Source of the DNA: Mayfieldus sp038329895
GTDB taxonomy: Bacteria > Actinomycetota > Thermoleophilia > Solirubrobacterales > 70-9
DNA: 12,119 bases
NCBI GenBank assembly: GCA_038329895.1
Contig: JBBQNM010000068.1
Coordinates: 1-12,119 of the forward strand
Reading direction: 5' to 3'
Each line of letters opens with the position of its first letter. Position 1 is the stretch's first letter. Made by a program: the position numbers and the translations under genes. The notes below the pieces were generated by a model. It had not been told where the DNA came from, did no database searches, and saw only the letters and a program-made list of their open reading frames with translations. Positions 1 to 6,524 of this stretch are shown piece by piece.

Positions 1-3
1 CGC

Positions 4-480
4 TTGCGAGGGGAGCTGCTTGTTGTGCTCCTGCCGTGGATGAGACCTGGCGAATCCCTCAAGTTCTCACTAGAGAAAAAGTTGGTCTCGTCCTCTATGG
101 AGGTCGCTATCTCAGGGGGATTGGTGCTGGCGGCGCCAACGGCGATCACTGGATTGCTCGACTGGCTCGACATCCCGAAGGGAACGCCCGCCCGCACCGT
201 GGCAACGGTCCACCTCCTGACCATGGTCACGGCGACGGTCCTGTTCGCGCTGACCTGGCTGGCGCAGCGGCCCGGATACAACGACGAGGAGATCAAGACC
301 CTGGCGCTTGTCCTTGGCCTCGTTGCCGAGGCGACGCTGACGATCGGTGGCTACCTCGGCGGGGCGATCGTCTTCGTATACGGGCACCGGGTGCTCAAGT
401 GGACCGACATCCCGGTCGCCGACGCCTTGACCCCCGGCAAGGCGGAGGAATCAGCTCGGCTACCCGGGCGCGGGCTTTAG
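4..480 (+). CDS. DUF2231-type membrane protein, start uncertain or partial
   Basis: The protein resembles the DUF2231 family of small integral membrane proteins of unknown function. Recognisable family signals are the TGLLDW-x-IPKGTPAR stretch (around residues 49-64), a following hydrophobic helix (about 66-88), and a final helix with GGYLGGAIVFVYGHRV (about 115-131). Family members usually have four membrane helices, beginning with a segment of the HP-x-x-V-H-F-P kind. Here the region before residue 35 is not clearly that segment, so the gene either begins outside the window or has a degraded N-terminus. The frame is open to the first base; TTG at 4, ATG at 40 and ATG at 97 are all possible starts. 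Its stop overlaps by 3 bp the stop of the oppositely oriented anti-sigma gene, so the two genes converge. Family membership is fairly sure; the function is unknown. Confidence 0.7.
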   Translation: MRGELLVVLLPWMRPGESLKFSLEKKLVSSSMEVAISGGLVLAAPTAITGLLDWLDIPKGTPARTVATVHLLTMVTATVLFALTWLAQRPGYNDEEIKTLALVLGLVAEATLTIGGYLGGAIVFVYGHRVLKWTDIPVADALTPGKAEESARLPGRGL

Positions 481-740
481 CTTCCAGGCGGGGCCTTCGG
501 AGACGCCGTCTCGGTTTCCATCAGGGCTCGCAGGCTGCGATGGTCCTCGGCACATGCCGGGCATCCTTCGAGATGCGCCCGCATGCCCGGCACGCTGGCA
601 TCGGCGTCGGCTTCGGCGAGCTGCATGTCGACATAGCGGTCGAGCTGCTCAAAGCATTCCTCGCAGCTCAGCTCCGGCCCTACGGGCCCGAGAAGTCGTT
701 TCAGGAGGCTGGCATCGCTTGGGTTCTTGTTCTCGTTCAT
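477..740 (-). CDS. Zinc-finger anti-sigma-like protein
   Basis: This 87-residue protein carries C26-x2-C29 and H56-x3-C60-x2-C63. The second motif is the H-x3-C-x2-C signature of zinc-binding anti-sigma factors, which hold their partner sigma factor inactive. There is no membrane helix, so it would act in the cytoplasm, like soluble redox- or metal-sensing ZAS proteins rather than membrane-anchored ones. Its ATG overlaps the TGA of the upstream sigma gene (ATGA), a typical translationally coupled sigma/anti-sigma arrangement. The cysteines raise the possibility of oxidative release of the sigma factor; this is inference. It is shorter than most ZAS proteins, and the C-terminal 20 residues look disordered. 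Confidence 0.82.
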   Translation of the reverse strand: MNENKNPSDASLLKRLLGPVGPELSCEECFEQLDRYVDMQLAEADADASVPGMRAHLEGCPACAEDHRSLRALMETETASPKAPPGS

Positions 741-1411
741 GGTCTCGATTTCAACTCAGTCGTTTCCAGTTCGGCTTCGAATCGCAATCCGGCACCGGTC
801 AGATGGGCGCGCAACTTCTTGCGGGCGTCGTGGATCGTCTTGTAGAGGGCGCCGCGGGTGGTGTTGAGCCGCTCGGCCAGAACGTCGATCGGCACATCGT
901 TGAGCGCCACCGCCACCAGGACTTCGCGCTGATGCGGTGAGAGGTCGCTCTCCATTGCCTTTCCGATCGAGCTGATGACCTCGTTGCTCTCGGCTTCGCT
1001 TGTCGGAGATTGGTCGCCTGCTGCGAGGACCGACCAGTGCTCAGGCTCGAGCGGGACCTCGCGTCCCTGCCAGGCGCGGCGACGAAGCTTTACGGCAGCC
1101 TCCAGCAGGGCGAACTTGTAGGCCCAGGTGGTGAAGCGGCTCTCGCCCCGGTAGCTGTCGAGCTTGCCGAGTATCGCCAGCAGGGCGTCGTCGGCGGCCT
1201 GGTTTGCCAGATCGTCGAAATCGCCCCCGCGCAGATGCGGGAGAGTCGCCCGCCGGCGGTTGATCTCGAACCGCGCGGCTCGCAGCAGCAGATCATGCAG
1301 GCGATGGCGGGCAGCCTCCCCACGCGACCCGTCTGCGCGCAGACCTAGAAGCCAGTCGCGCGACTCGGCATCGGGGCCGAGGGTCGGCTGGGCTACGCTG
1401 CGCTCGCTCAT
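737..1411 (-). CDS. Sigma-70 family (ECF-like) RNA polymerase sigma factor
   Basis: With the ATG at 1409-1411 this is a 224-residue sigma factor. Region 2 spans about residues 36-112 and includes FDDLANQAADDALLAI and the core-binding and -10 recognition segment SYRGESRFTTWAYKFA. Region 4 spans about 155-205 (LSPHQREVLV, then the helix-turn-helix DVLAERLNTTRGALYKTIHDARKKLR). There is no region 1.1 or 3, which is ECF architecture. The frame stays open upstream to 1579, but a good promoter at 1446-1474 lies inside that extension and conserved sequence begins only after residue 25, so I chose the downstream start. No strong Shine-Dalgarno precedes the ATG. The downstream gene is its probable anti-sigma factor, overlapping by ATGA. 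The regulon cannot be read from this window. Confidence 0.85.
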   Translation of the reverse strand: MSERSVAQPTLGPDAESRDWLLGLRADGSRGEAARHRLHDLLLRAARFEINRRRATLPHLRGGDFDDLANQAADDALLAILGKLDSYRGESRFTTWAYKFALLEAAVKLRRRAWQGREVPLEPEHWSVLAAGDQSPTSEAESNEVISSIGKAMESDLSPHQREVLVAVALNDVPIDVLAERLNTTRGALYKTIHDARKKLRAHLTGAGLRFEAELETTELKSRP

Positions 1412-1445
1412 GGCAAGGGCCGGGGGAGGCCCGGCAGGCGCCTCG

Positions 1446-1474
1446 ACCCTAGCTGAGCTGCGCGAAGCACTCAA
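1446..1474 (-). promoter_or_regulatory. Predicted promoter of the sigma/anti-sigma pair
   Basis: Read on the minus strand, TTGAGT (1474-1469) is followed by exactly 17 bases and then TAGGGT (1451-1446). This is a good housekeeping-type -35/-10 pair with the TAG-start -10 common in actinobacteria. The expected transcription start near 1439 leaves a leader of about 28 nt before the ATG at 1411. The -35 box overlaps the stop codon of the upstream small gene. Confidence 0.55.
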
Positions 1475-1716
1475 CACGGCTTGCTCTCGTGATCGAGCGG
1501 CGCCAGGATGCGCGCCGCCAGCCGCGGAGGACATCCGCGTTCGACCAGCTCGATCAGCGCGTGCAGGTCGACCGCGCAATCGGCGGCTGTGCGGGCTGCC
1601 AGATCGGCGTCGAAGCCGGCGCGCTGAAGCTGGCGCTGTCTCCAGTTGATCAGACGGCCGGCGGGCATAGGCCCCAGGGCCCCAGCGGAGGTTCCGTTGC
1701 TCGTTTTCGGCCTCAT
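1471..1716 (-). CDS. Small conserved-looking hypothetical protein
   Basis: This 81-residue protein is not one I can name. Its core, from about residue 20 to 75, looks like a folded helical domain: a WRQRQLQRAGFDADLAAR stretch, then VDLHALIELVERGCPP and LAARILAPL. That pattern of aliphatic residues and an Arg-Gly-Cys-Pro-Pro turn resembles short actinobacterial hypothetical proteins. The first 17 residues look unstructured. The start may be the ATG at 1716 or the one at 1668; neither has a strong ribosome site. It lies 37 bp downstream of the patatin gene on the same strand and probably shares its transcript. Its last bases carry the -35 box of the sigma promoter. No role can be assigned. Confidence 0.55.
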   Translation of the reverse strand: MRPKTSNGTSAGALGPMPAGRLINWRQRQLQRAGFDADLAARTAADCAVDLHALIELVERGCPPRLAARILAPLDHESKPC

Positions 1717-1753
1717 ATGACCCGTTAGCGACCCCGCCAGGGCGCTTCTTACC

Positions 1754-2626
1754 TCACGCCGCGATCGGTGGAAGGCGTCGATGGTCGTGCATCGCCATCG
1801 GCAGCGGCGCCGGCGCCTGGCCGGCCTCGGCGGCATCCTCGTAGCCGCGGTGGATCAGCTCATCGCTGTGTGAGAAGTCGATTGGCGTGACCCCGAGCGG
1901 GCACGGCGGCGGCAGGATGATCAGCTCGGCCCGCTCGCGCAGCAGCTCGGCCTCGACCAAGAGCCTCCTCATCACCAGCAGGCTCATCGCGTGCAGAAGC
2001 ATCGCCACCGCGCCGCGCGGCGCGGTGGCTAGCTCGCAGGCGTTGCCGGTGGGCAGAACGTAGATTCGCTCGGCGCCGAGCTCGATCGCGTCGGCGATCG
2101 GCGTGTTGTTCGACACGCCGCCGTCGATCAGCTTGCGCCCCTCCCATTCGACCGCGGGAAATACGCCCGGGATCGCGACGCTGGCCATCACCGCCTCCAA
2201 TATGTCTCCTCGCGACAGGCGCAGTTCTCGACCGCTGAGCATGTCGGTGGTGATCACGTGGAGCGGGACCGGCGCCTGCTCGAGCGCCGCAAACTCAATG
2301 TGGTCTTTGACCAGCTCACGCAGCCGATGGTCGGAGATCAGGTGATCGCGGGCCCCGAAGAAGCCGAAGAAACCGGTCAGCGGACTGAGCGGGAACACCT
2401 GCCAGCGGCCGATTCCGTGCCAGACCGCGGCCAGCTCGTCTGCCGTCTCCGGGGTGGGGGGACGGGAGGCGAGGAAAGCTCCGTTCACCGCGCCGACCGA
2501 GGCTCCGATGATCAGATCGGGAGCCACCCCTCGCTCGTAGAGGGCGCGGACCATGCCGACCTGGATCGCGCCGAGGCTGGCTCCTCCGGAGAGGACCATT
2601 GCCGTCTTGGGCTGCTGTGAGGCCAT
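1754..2626 (-). CDS. Patatin-like phospholipase family protein (RssA-type)
   Basis: This 290-residue protein is a serine acyl hydrolase of the patatin family, expected to cleave acyl esters of phospholipids or related lipids. All the family landmarks are present: the glycine-rich oxyanion loop GGASLGA at 14-20, the nucleophile elbow G41-A-S43-V-G45, and the D168-G-G motif that gives the second member of the Ser-Asp dyad, followed by NNTP. It lacks a signal peptide, so it is probably cytoplasmic or membrane-associated. Length and layout match bacterial RssA/YchK-type single-domain patatins. It is divergent to the oxidoreductase gene, across a 160-bp intergenic region with an imperfect inverted repeat. 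The ATG at 2626 has no strong Shine-Dalgarno, but the protein begins at the expected place. The family is clear; the substrate is unknown. Confidence 0.9.
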   Translation of the reverse strand: MASQQPKTAMVLSGGASLGAIQVGMVRALYERGVAPDLIIGASVGAVNGAFLASRPPTPETADELAAVWHGIGRWQVFPLSPLTGFFGFFGARDHLISDHRLRELVKDHIEFAALEQAPVPLHVITTDMLSGRELRLSRGDILEAVMASVAIPGVFPAVEWEGRKLIDGGVSNNTPIADAIELGAERIYVLPTGNACELATAPRGAVAMLLHAMSLLVMRRLLVEAELLRERAELIILPPPCPLGVTPIDFSHSDELIHRGYEDAAEAGQAPAPLPMAMHDHRRLPPIAA

Positions 2627-2654
2627 GTCCGATTAGCGGAGGGCAAGTTGGGGG

Positions 2655-2713
2655 TTCTTACCGCGCCGCCTGTCGGTCGGGTTTCCATGTCCGTCGTCAG
2701 CGGCGCGTAAGAA
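2655..2713. promoter_or_regulatory. Imperfect inverted repeat in the divergent intergenic region
   Basis: The arm TTCTTACCGCGCCGC (2655-2669) is mirrored by GCGGCGCGTAAGAA (2700-2713), differing only by one extra C, with 30 bases between. It sits in the 160-bp region between the divergent patatin and oxidoreductase genes, a natural place for a shared operator. Each arm ends in an outward-facing TAAGAA that could be a weak -10 box, but I find no convincing -35 partner. No other signal is clear between 2627 and 2786. Confidence 0.35.
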
Positions 2714-2786
2714 GCGCGCTCGACAAGGCGCATACAGGGGGACCGGCTGGACGAGCCGGGGTCACCGTCAGCCACGAAAGGAAGAA

Positions 2787-4031
2787 ATGAGCCCGCAACC
2801 CGAGACCGTCGTCATCGTCGGCGCCAGCCTCACCGGTGCGAGTGCCGCCCAGGCCCTGCGCGAGGAGGGGTTCGATGGCCGAATCGTGCTCGCCGGAGCG
2901 GAAGCGGAGCGTCCCTACGAGCGACCGCCGCTCTCCAAGGACTACCTGCGTGGTGAGGCCGAGGCAAAGCCGTTCGTTCACGAGCAGGGCTACTACGCCG
3001 ATCACGAGATCGAGCTGCGGACCTCGACCTCCGTGGTCGATCTGGACACCGCCTCTTGCGAGGTCGTGCTCGAAGGCGAAGAGCGGCTGCCCTACGACAA
3101 GCTTCTGTTGGCAACCGGTGCCGAGCCGCGAGCGCTGCCGATCCCGGGAGCCGAGCTCGATGGCGTCAAGCAGTTGCGCACGCTTGCCGACTCCGAGGCG
3201 ATCGGCACCCAAATCAACGCCGGAGCCCGCGTCGTCGTAATCGGCGGCGGATGGATCGGCTCCGAGGTCGCAGCCTCGGCGCGTCAGAAGGGGAACGAAG
3301 TGACGATCCTTGAGATGTCTGCGGTGCCGCTCGAGCGGGTCCTCGGGCCCGAGGTCGGCGCCGTCTACCGCGACATCCACGCTGATCATGGGGTGCGCTT
3401 TCTCGGCGAGACCGGGGCCGAGGCGATAGAGGGGGCTGGCTCCGTTGAAGCGGTCCGCACCTCGAGCGGAGAGCTGGTCGAGGCAGACCTCGTCGTTGTC
3501 GGCGTCGGCGTGACGCCGCGAGTGCAGCTCGCGGAGCGAGCCGGGATCGAGACCGACAACGGGGTCGTCGTCGACGCCAGCCTGCAGACCAGCGTTCCCG
3601 GTGTCTTTGCCGCCGGTGACGTCGCCAATGCTCATCACCCCTTCTACGGGCGCCGCGTCCGCGTCGAGCACTGGGCAAACGCCGGTGCTCAAGGGGCGCT
3701 GGCGGGTCGCGCCATGCTTGGTCAGGACGCCTCCTACGAGGAGATCCCCTACTTCTTCTCCGACCAGTACGAGGTCGAAATGGAGTACGGCGGCTTCGCA
3801 ACCAGCTGGGACAGTGTCGTCTTTAGGGGCGACGTCGGGGGCAGGGAGTTCATCGCCTTCTGGCTCGAGGATGGCCGCGTCATCGCCGGGATGAACGTCA
3901 ACGTCTGGGACGTCAACGAGACGATCCGCGAGCTGATCCGATCGCGAGAGCCCGTCGATGCGAAGCGCTTGCTCGATCCCGACCTGCCCCTCGCCGACCT
4001 GGCTTCAGAAGTCGTAGGCGGGCAGGAATGA
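2787..4031 (+). CDS. FAD-dependent pyridine nucleotide oxidoreductase (ferredoxin/rubredoxin reductase type)
   Basis: This 414-residue flavoprotein should move electrons between NAD(P)H and a small iron-sulfur carrier. The FAD-binding Rossmann start is VVIVGASLTGASAA (8-21). ATGAEPR is at 109-115, the NAD(P)H-binding GGGWIGSE at 153-160, and the FAD-contacting GVFAAGDVA at 272-280. VEHWANA (293-299) and the C-terminal reductase domain (about 323-405) are typical of BphA4/ThcD-like ferredoxin reductases. The first glycine motif is G-x-S-x-x-G, as often seen in this group. It lacks the CxxxxC redox pair of disulfide reductases. A ribosome site AAAGGA (2777-2782) precedes the ATG. No ferredoxin, rubredoxin or P450 gene is adjacent, so the partner is unknown. 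Its end overlaps folE by ATGA. Confidence 0.92.
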   Translation: MSPQPETVVIVGASLTGASAAQALREEGFDGRIVLAGAEAERPYERPPLSKDYLRGEAEAKPFVHEQGYYADHEIELRTSTSVVDLDTASCEVVLEGEERLPYDKLLLATGAEPRALPIPGAELDGVKQLRTLADSEAIGTQINAGARVVVIGGGWIGSEVAASARQKGNEVTILEMSAVPLERVLGPEVGAVYRDIHADHGVRFLGETGAEAIEGAGSVEAVRTSSGELVEADLVVVGVGVTPRVQLAERAGIETDNGVVVDASLQTSVPGVFAAGDVANAHHPFYGRRVRVEHWANAGAQGALAGRAMLGQDASYEEIPYFFSDQYEVEMEYGGFATSWDSVVFRGDVGGREFIAFWLEDGRVIAGMNVNVWDVNETIRELIRSREPVDAKRLLDPDLPLADLASEVVGGQE

Positions 4032-4681
4032 GGTCCGATCGAAACGGACATCCCGGTCCGGTCGCGGCCGCTGCTCGCAACGGCAACTCGCCGGCCGTCG
4101 ACGGGAACTCGCCCACTGTTGTTCAAGCGGGGATCGTCGATCTAGCCGTCGCAGAGCGCGCGGTGGCCGATCTCCTTGTCGCCCTCGGGGCCGAGGTCGA
4201 CTCTGATCACCTGCGCGAGACGCCGCGTCGGGTGGCGCAGGCGTACGCGGAGCTGCTCTCGCCCACGCCGTTCAACGCGACGACGTTCCCCAACGACGAG
4301 GGTTACGACGAGCTGGTCATCGTCCGCAACATCCCGTTCCAGTCACTTTGCGCCCATCACCTTCTGCCATTTCACGGCACAGCTCATGTCGCCTACCTGC
4401 CGGGGGAGCGGATCATCGGCCTCTCCAAGCTCGGCCGCGTCGTGGATCTGTTCGCTCACGACCTCCAGGTGCAGGAGCGGCTGACCACCCAGGTCGCCGA
4501 CTGGATCGAAGCGAGGCTCGAGCCGCGTGGGGTGGGGGTGATCGTCGAGGCAGAGCACTTCTGCATGTCGCTGCGCGGCGTCCAGAAGCCCGGCGCGCGA
4601 ACGGTGACCTCGGCCCTTCGCGGCCTGGTCAAAGAGGACCCGCGCACGAGGCAGGAGTTCTTGAGCCTGATCACGACCTAG
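4028..4681 (+). CDS. folE: GTP cyclohydrolase I
   Basis: The enzyme converts GTP to 7,8-dihydroneopterin triphosphate, the first step of tetrahydrofolate and pterin synthesis. The 217-residue protein has the zinc ligands C108, H111 and C179, the catalytic histidine H110 within SLCAHHLLPF (106-115), and the signature EHFCMSLRGVQKPGA (176-190). The catalytic core runs from about residue 36 to the end. The first 30 residues are a Gly/Asn/Ser/Pro-rich extension that repeats GNSP and is probably disordered. Its ATG overlaps the stop of the oxidoreductase gene, so translation is likely coupled. No other folate genes (folP, folB, folK) are nearby, so this may be a second or specialised copy; a whole-genome count would tell. 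Confidence 0.96.
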   Translation: MRSDRNGHPGPVAAAARNGNSPAVDGNSPTVVQAGIVDLAVAERAVADLLVALGAEVDSDHLRETPRRVAQAYAELLSPTPFNATTFPNDEGYDELVIVRNIPFQSLCAHHLLPFHGTAHVAYLPGERIIGLSKLGRVVDLFAHDLQVQERLTTQVADWIEARLEPRGVGVIVEAEHFCMSLRGVQKPGARTVTSALRGLVKEDPRTRQEFLSLITT

Positions 4682-4703
4682 CGCAGGCCGAGCGGGTAAG
4701 AGA

Positions 4704-4717
4704 TCGCGACCTCGCGA
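4704..4717. repeat. Paired TCGCGA motif between folE and the DoxX gene
   Basis: Two copies of the self-complementary hexamer TCGCGA are separated by CC, forming a compact symmetric site in the 91-bp gap between folE and the DoxX-like gene. It could be a regulator site, but such GC-rich hexamers occur by chance in this base composition. I see no clear terminator or promoter in the gap. Confidence 0.2.
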
Positions 4718-4772
4718 CGCCAACGGAAAAGACAGTGAATAAGACCAGTCATCCACATCAAAGGAGGTCAGC

Positions 4773-5252
4773 ATGTCAACGACCACCGTTACCGGCCGGC
4801 CAGCAACCGGCCCCCCGGCCACCAATGGGCACTCCTCGACAGTCGATCGCCTCAAGGCCGATCCCGCTTATCAGGCGTTCTGGCTGCTGCGAATCGGATT
4901 CGCCGCGCTTCCGATCCTCTTCGGCCTGGACAAGTTCTTCGACGTCCTCGTCAACTGGGAGATCTACCTCGCTCCCTGGATCAACGACATCGTTCCGGGC
5001 AGCGCAGCCGACGCGATGTATGCGGTTGGAGTGATCGAGATCGTGGCCGGCATAGCCGTCTTCGTCAAGCCGCGCTACGGCGCCTATCTTGTCGTCGCAT
5101 GGCTGGGTGGGATCATCGTCAACCTGCTCACCCTCTCGGGCTACTACGACATTGCGCTGCGTGACTTCGGCCTGTTCGCCGGCGCCCTGACGCTCGCCCG
5201 GCTGGCGAGCAAGTACGACCCGCCGGGCCTGAGGATCAGCATCCATGCCTAA
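4773..5252 (+). CDS. DoxX-like family membrane protein
   Basis: This 159-residue protein has a polar N-terminal tail of about 35 residues rich in Thr, Pro and Gly. Four hydrophobic helices follow, near 37-55, 83-98, 104-122 and 130-146. The first helix has LLRIGFAALPILFGLDKFFD, which fits the R-x-x-x-G-x-x-x-x-x-x-G-x-x-K pattern of DoxX-like proteins. These four-helix membrane proteins are linked to thiosulfate or quinone redox reactions in archaea and to redox stress in mycobacteria, but most members have no proven role. The start is well fixed by a near-perfect ribosome site AAAGGAGGT (4760-4768), the strongest in the window, suggesting high translation. It overlaps the transaldolase frame by 8 bp if that gene uses its first ATG. 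Confidence 0.85.
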   Translation: MSTTTVTGRPATGPPATNGHSSTVDRLKADPAYQAFWLLRIGFAALPILFGLDKFFDVLVNWEIYLAPWINDIVPGSAADAMYAVGVIEIVAGIAVFVKPRYGAYLVVAWLGGIIVNLLTLSGYYDIALRDFGLFAGALTLARLASKYDPPGLRISIHA

Positions 5253-6435
5253 GTCCGAGGGATCATCCGCGGGCCACCGAGGCGTGGAGTCTGGCGACCG
5301 GCCAATGGCGAGACCAGCGAGAAGCGAGACGCCAGCCGTGAACCGACTCGAGCGCCTGCAAGAGGCCGGGGTTTCGATTTGGCTTGACACGCTCTCGCGC
5401 GAGCTGCTCGAAACGGGAGAGTTCGAGCGCCTGGTGCGCGACTACGCGGTGACCGGAGCAACCTCCAACCCGACGATCTTCGCCAAGGCGATCACTGACT
5501 CCGATCGCTACGACGAGCAGCTTCGCGCGGCCGCCGCCGGCGACGTCCGCGACCTTCAGGAGGTCTTCTTCCAGCTTGCCCTGGAGGACATCCGTCGCGC
5601 GGCCGAATTGCTGCAGCCGGTCTACGAGCGAAACGGCGGTGGTGACGGTTTCATCTCCTTCGAGTGCACCCCCGACCTCGCCGACGATACGGAGGCCACG
5701 ATCGAGCAGGCGCTCGAGCTCTGGCACCGGCTCGAGCGGCCCAACGTGATGATCAAGGTGCCCGCCACGGCAGCCGGTGTGCCTGCGATCGAGGAACTCA
5801 CGGACCGCGGCGTCAACGTCAACGTCACCCTGCTGTTCTCGGTCGAACGCTACGAGCAGGTCGTCGAGGCCTACCTGACGGGCCTCGAACGCCGAGCGAG
5901 ACGCGGCGGCGCCCTGGACGCTGTCGCCTCGGCTGCCTCATTCTTCGTCTCGCGCCTGGACTCCAAGGCCGACGCCCAGCTGCCCGCCGACTCACCGCTG
6001 CGCGGCCGGTTTGCGATCGCCAACGCCCATCGCGCCTACGGGCTCTATCTCGAGCGGTTTGCCGGCTCGCGCTGGCACCGGCTGCGCGCCGCCGGGGCGC
6101 GGCCGCAGCGCCCCCTGTGGGCGAGCACGGGGACCAAGGACCCCGCCTACTCGGACGTCCTCTATGTCGAGGGGCTGATTGCGCCGGGCGTGATCAACAC
6201 TATGCCGGAGAAGACACTGCGGGCGTTCGCCGAGCATGGCGACGCCGGCCAGGCACTGGACACCGATCTCGCTGAGGTCGAACGCACCCTGAGCGCCGCC
6301 AGGCAGGCAGGGCTCGACCTCGCGACGCTCACCGCGGAGCTGGAGCGCGAAGGAGTCGAGTCCTTCTGCGCCTCCTACCGGCAGCTGATCGCCTGCATCG
6401 AGGCAAAGCTCAAGACGCTGGCGCCCAGTACTTGA
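5245..6435 (+). CDS. tal: Transaldolase
   Basis: Transaldolase moves a dihydroxyacetone unit between sedoheptulose 7-phosphate and glyceraldehyde 3-phosphate in the non-oxidative pentose phosphate pathway. Numbered from the ATG at 5245 (396 residues), key features are D48 in SIWLDTL, TSNPTIF at 73-79, the Schiff-base lysine K171 in VMIKVPAT, and the actinobacterial-type WASTGTKDPAYSD and VINTMPEKTL stretches. The upstream ATG overlaps the DoxX gene and has a weak GAGGA ribosome site. Family members typically begin at the NRLERLQEAG segment, which matches a GTG at 5338 and a 366-residue protein. I give the longer form but regard 5338 as equally likely. The neighbouring GH15 enzyme supports a sugar catabolism module. 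Confidence 0.94.
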   Translation: MPKSEGSSAGHRGVESGDRPMARPARSETPAVNRLERLQEAGVSIWLDTLSRELLETGEFERLVRDYAVTGATSNPTIFAKAITDSDRYDEQLRAAAAGDVRDLQEVFFQLALEDIRRAAELLQPVYERNGGGDGFISFECTPDLADDTEATIEQALELWHRLERPNVMIKVPATAAGVPAIEELTDRGVNVNVTLLFSVERYEQVVEAYLTGLERRARRGGALDAVASAASFFVSRLDSKADAQLPADSPLRGRFAIANAHRAYGLYLERFAGSRWHRLRAAGARPQRPLWASTGTKDPAYSDVLYVEGLIAPGVINTMPEKTLRAFAEHGDAGQALDTDLAEVERTLSAARQAGLDLATLTAELEREGVESFCASYRQLIACIEAKLKTLAPST

Positions 6436-6494
6436 GACTCGACATGGCGCCTACCGATGGCGCTCGGCAATCACCTAGAAGAGAGGATGTGAGG

Positions 6495-6524
6495 GTGCCA
6501 GTCGACCCCCCGCCGCCGCGTTGA
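6495..6524 (+). other. Candidate 9-codon polyproline leader ORF before the GH15 gene
   Basis: GTG at 6495 opens a frame encoding MPVDPPPPR and stops at TGA 6522-6524. It is preceded at a good distance by GAGAGGA (6481-6487). Its stop overlaps the TTG start of the GH15 gene (TTGA), the geometry of translational coupling. Four consecutive prolines (CCC CCG CCG CCG) are known to stall ribosomes unless EF-P helps. A start-stop pair ATGTGA lies at 6487-6492 in between. Whether the peptide is made is unknown; a short ORF this size can occur by chance. Confidence 0.3.

Noticed and set aside
36..845. Plus-strand open frame of 269 codons across the left end
   Set aside because: It overlaps the DUF2231 gene in another frame and then runs antisense to the anti-sigma and sigma genes. 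The product is Arg/His/Gly-rich without a recognisable domain.
1412..1579. N-terminal extension of the sigma factor frame up to 1579
   Set aside because: It is Arg/Ala/Pro-rich with no conserved sigma sequence, and a good promoter lies inside it, so translation should begin at 1411.
1742..2717. Inverted GTAAGAAGCGC copies around the lipase gene read as the ends of a small mobile element
   Set aside because: Only 11 bp match, there is no target duplication and no transposase. Matches of this length are expected by chance across 12 kb.
2697..3692. Long minus-strand open frame (331 codons) opposite the oxidoreductase gene
   Set aside because: It is the antisense shadow of a clearly real flavoprotein gene, and its product shows no family motif.
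6444..6463. Direct repeat of ATGGCGC between transaldolase and GH15 genes
   Set aside because: Two 7-bp copies are too short to separate from chance in GC-rich DNA.
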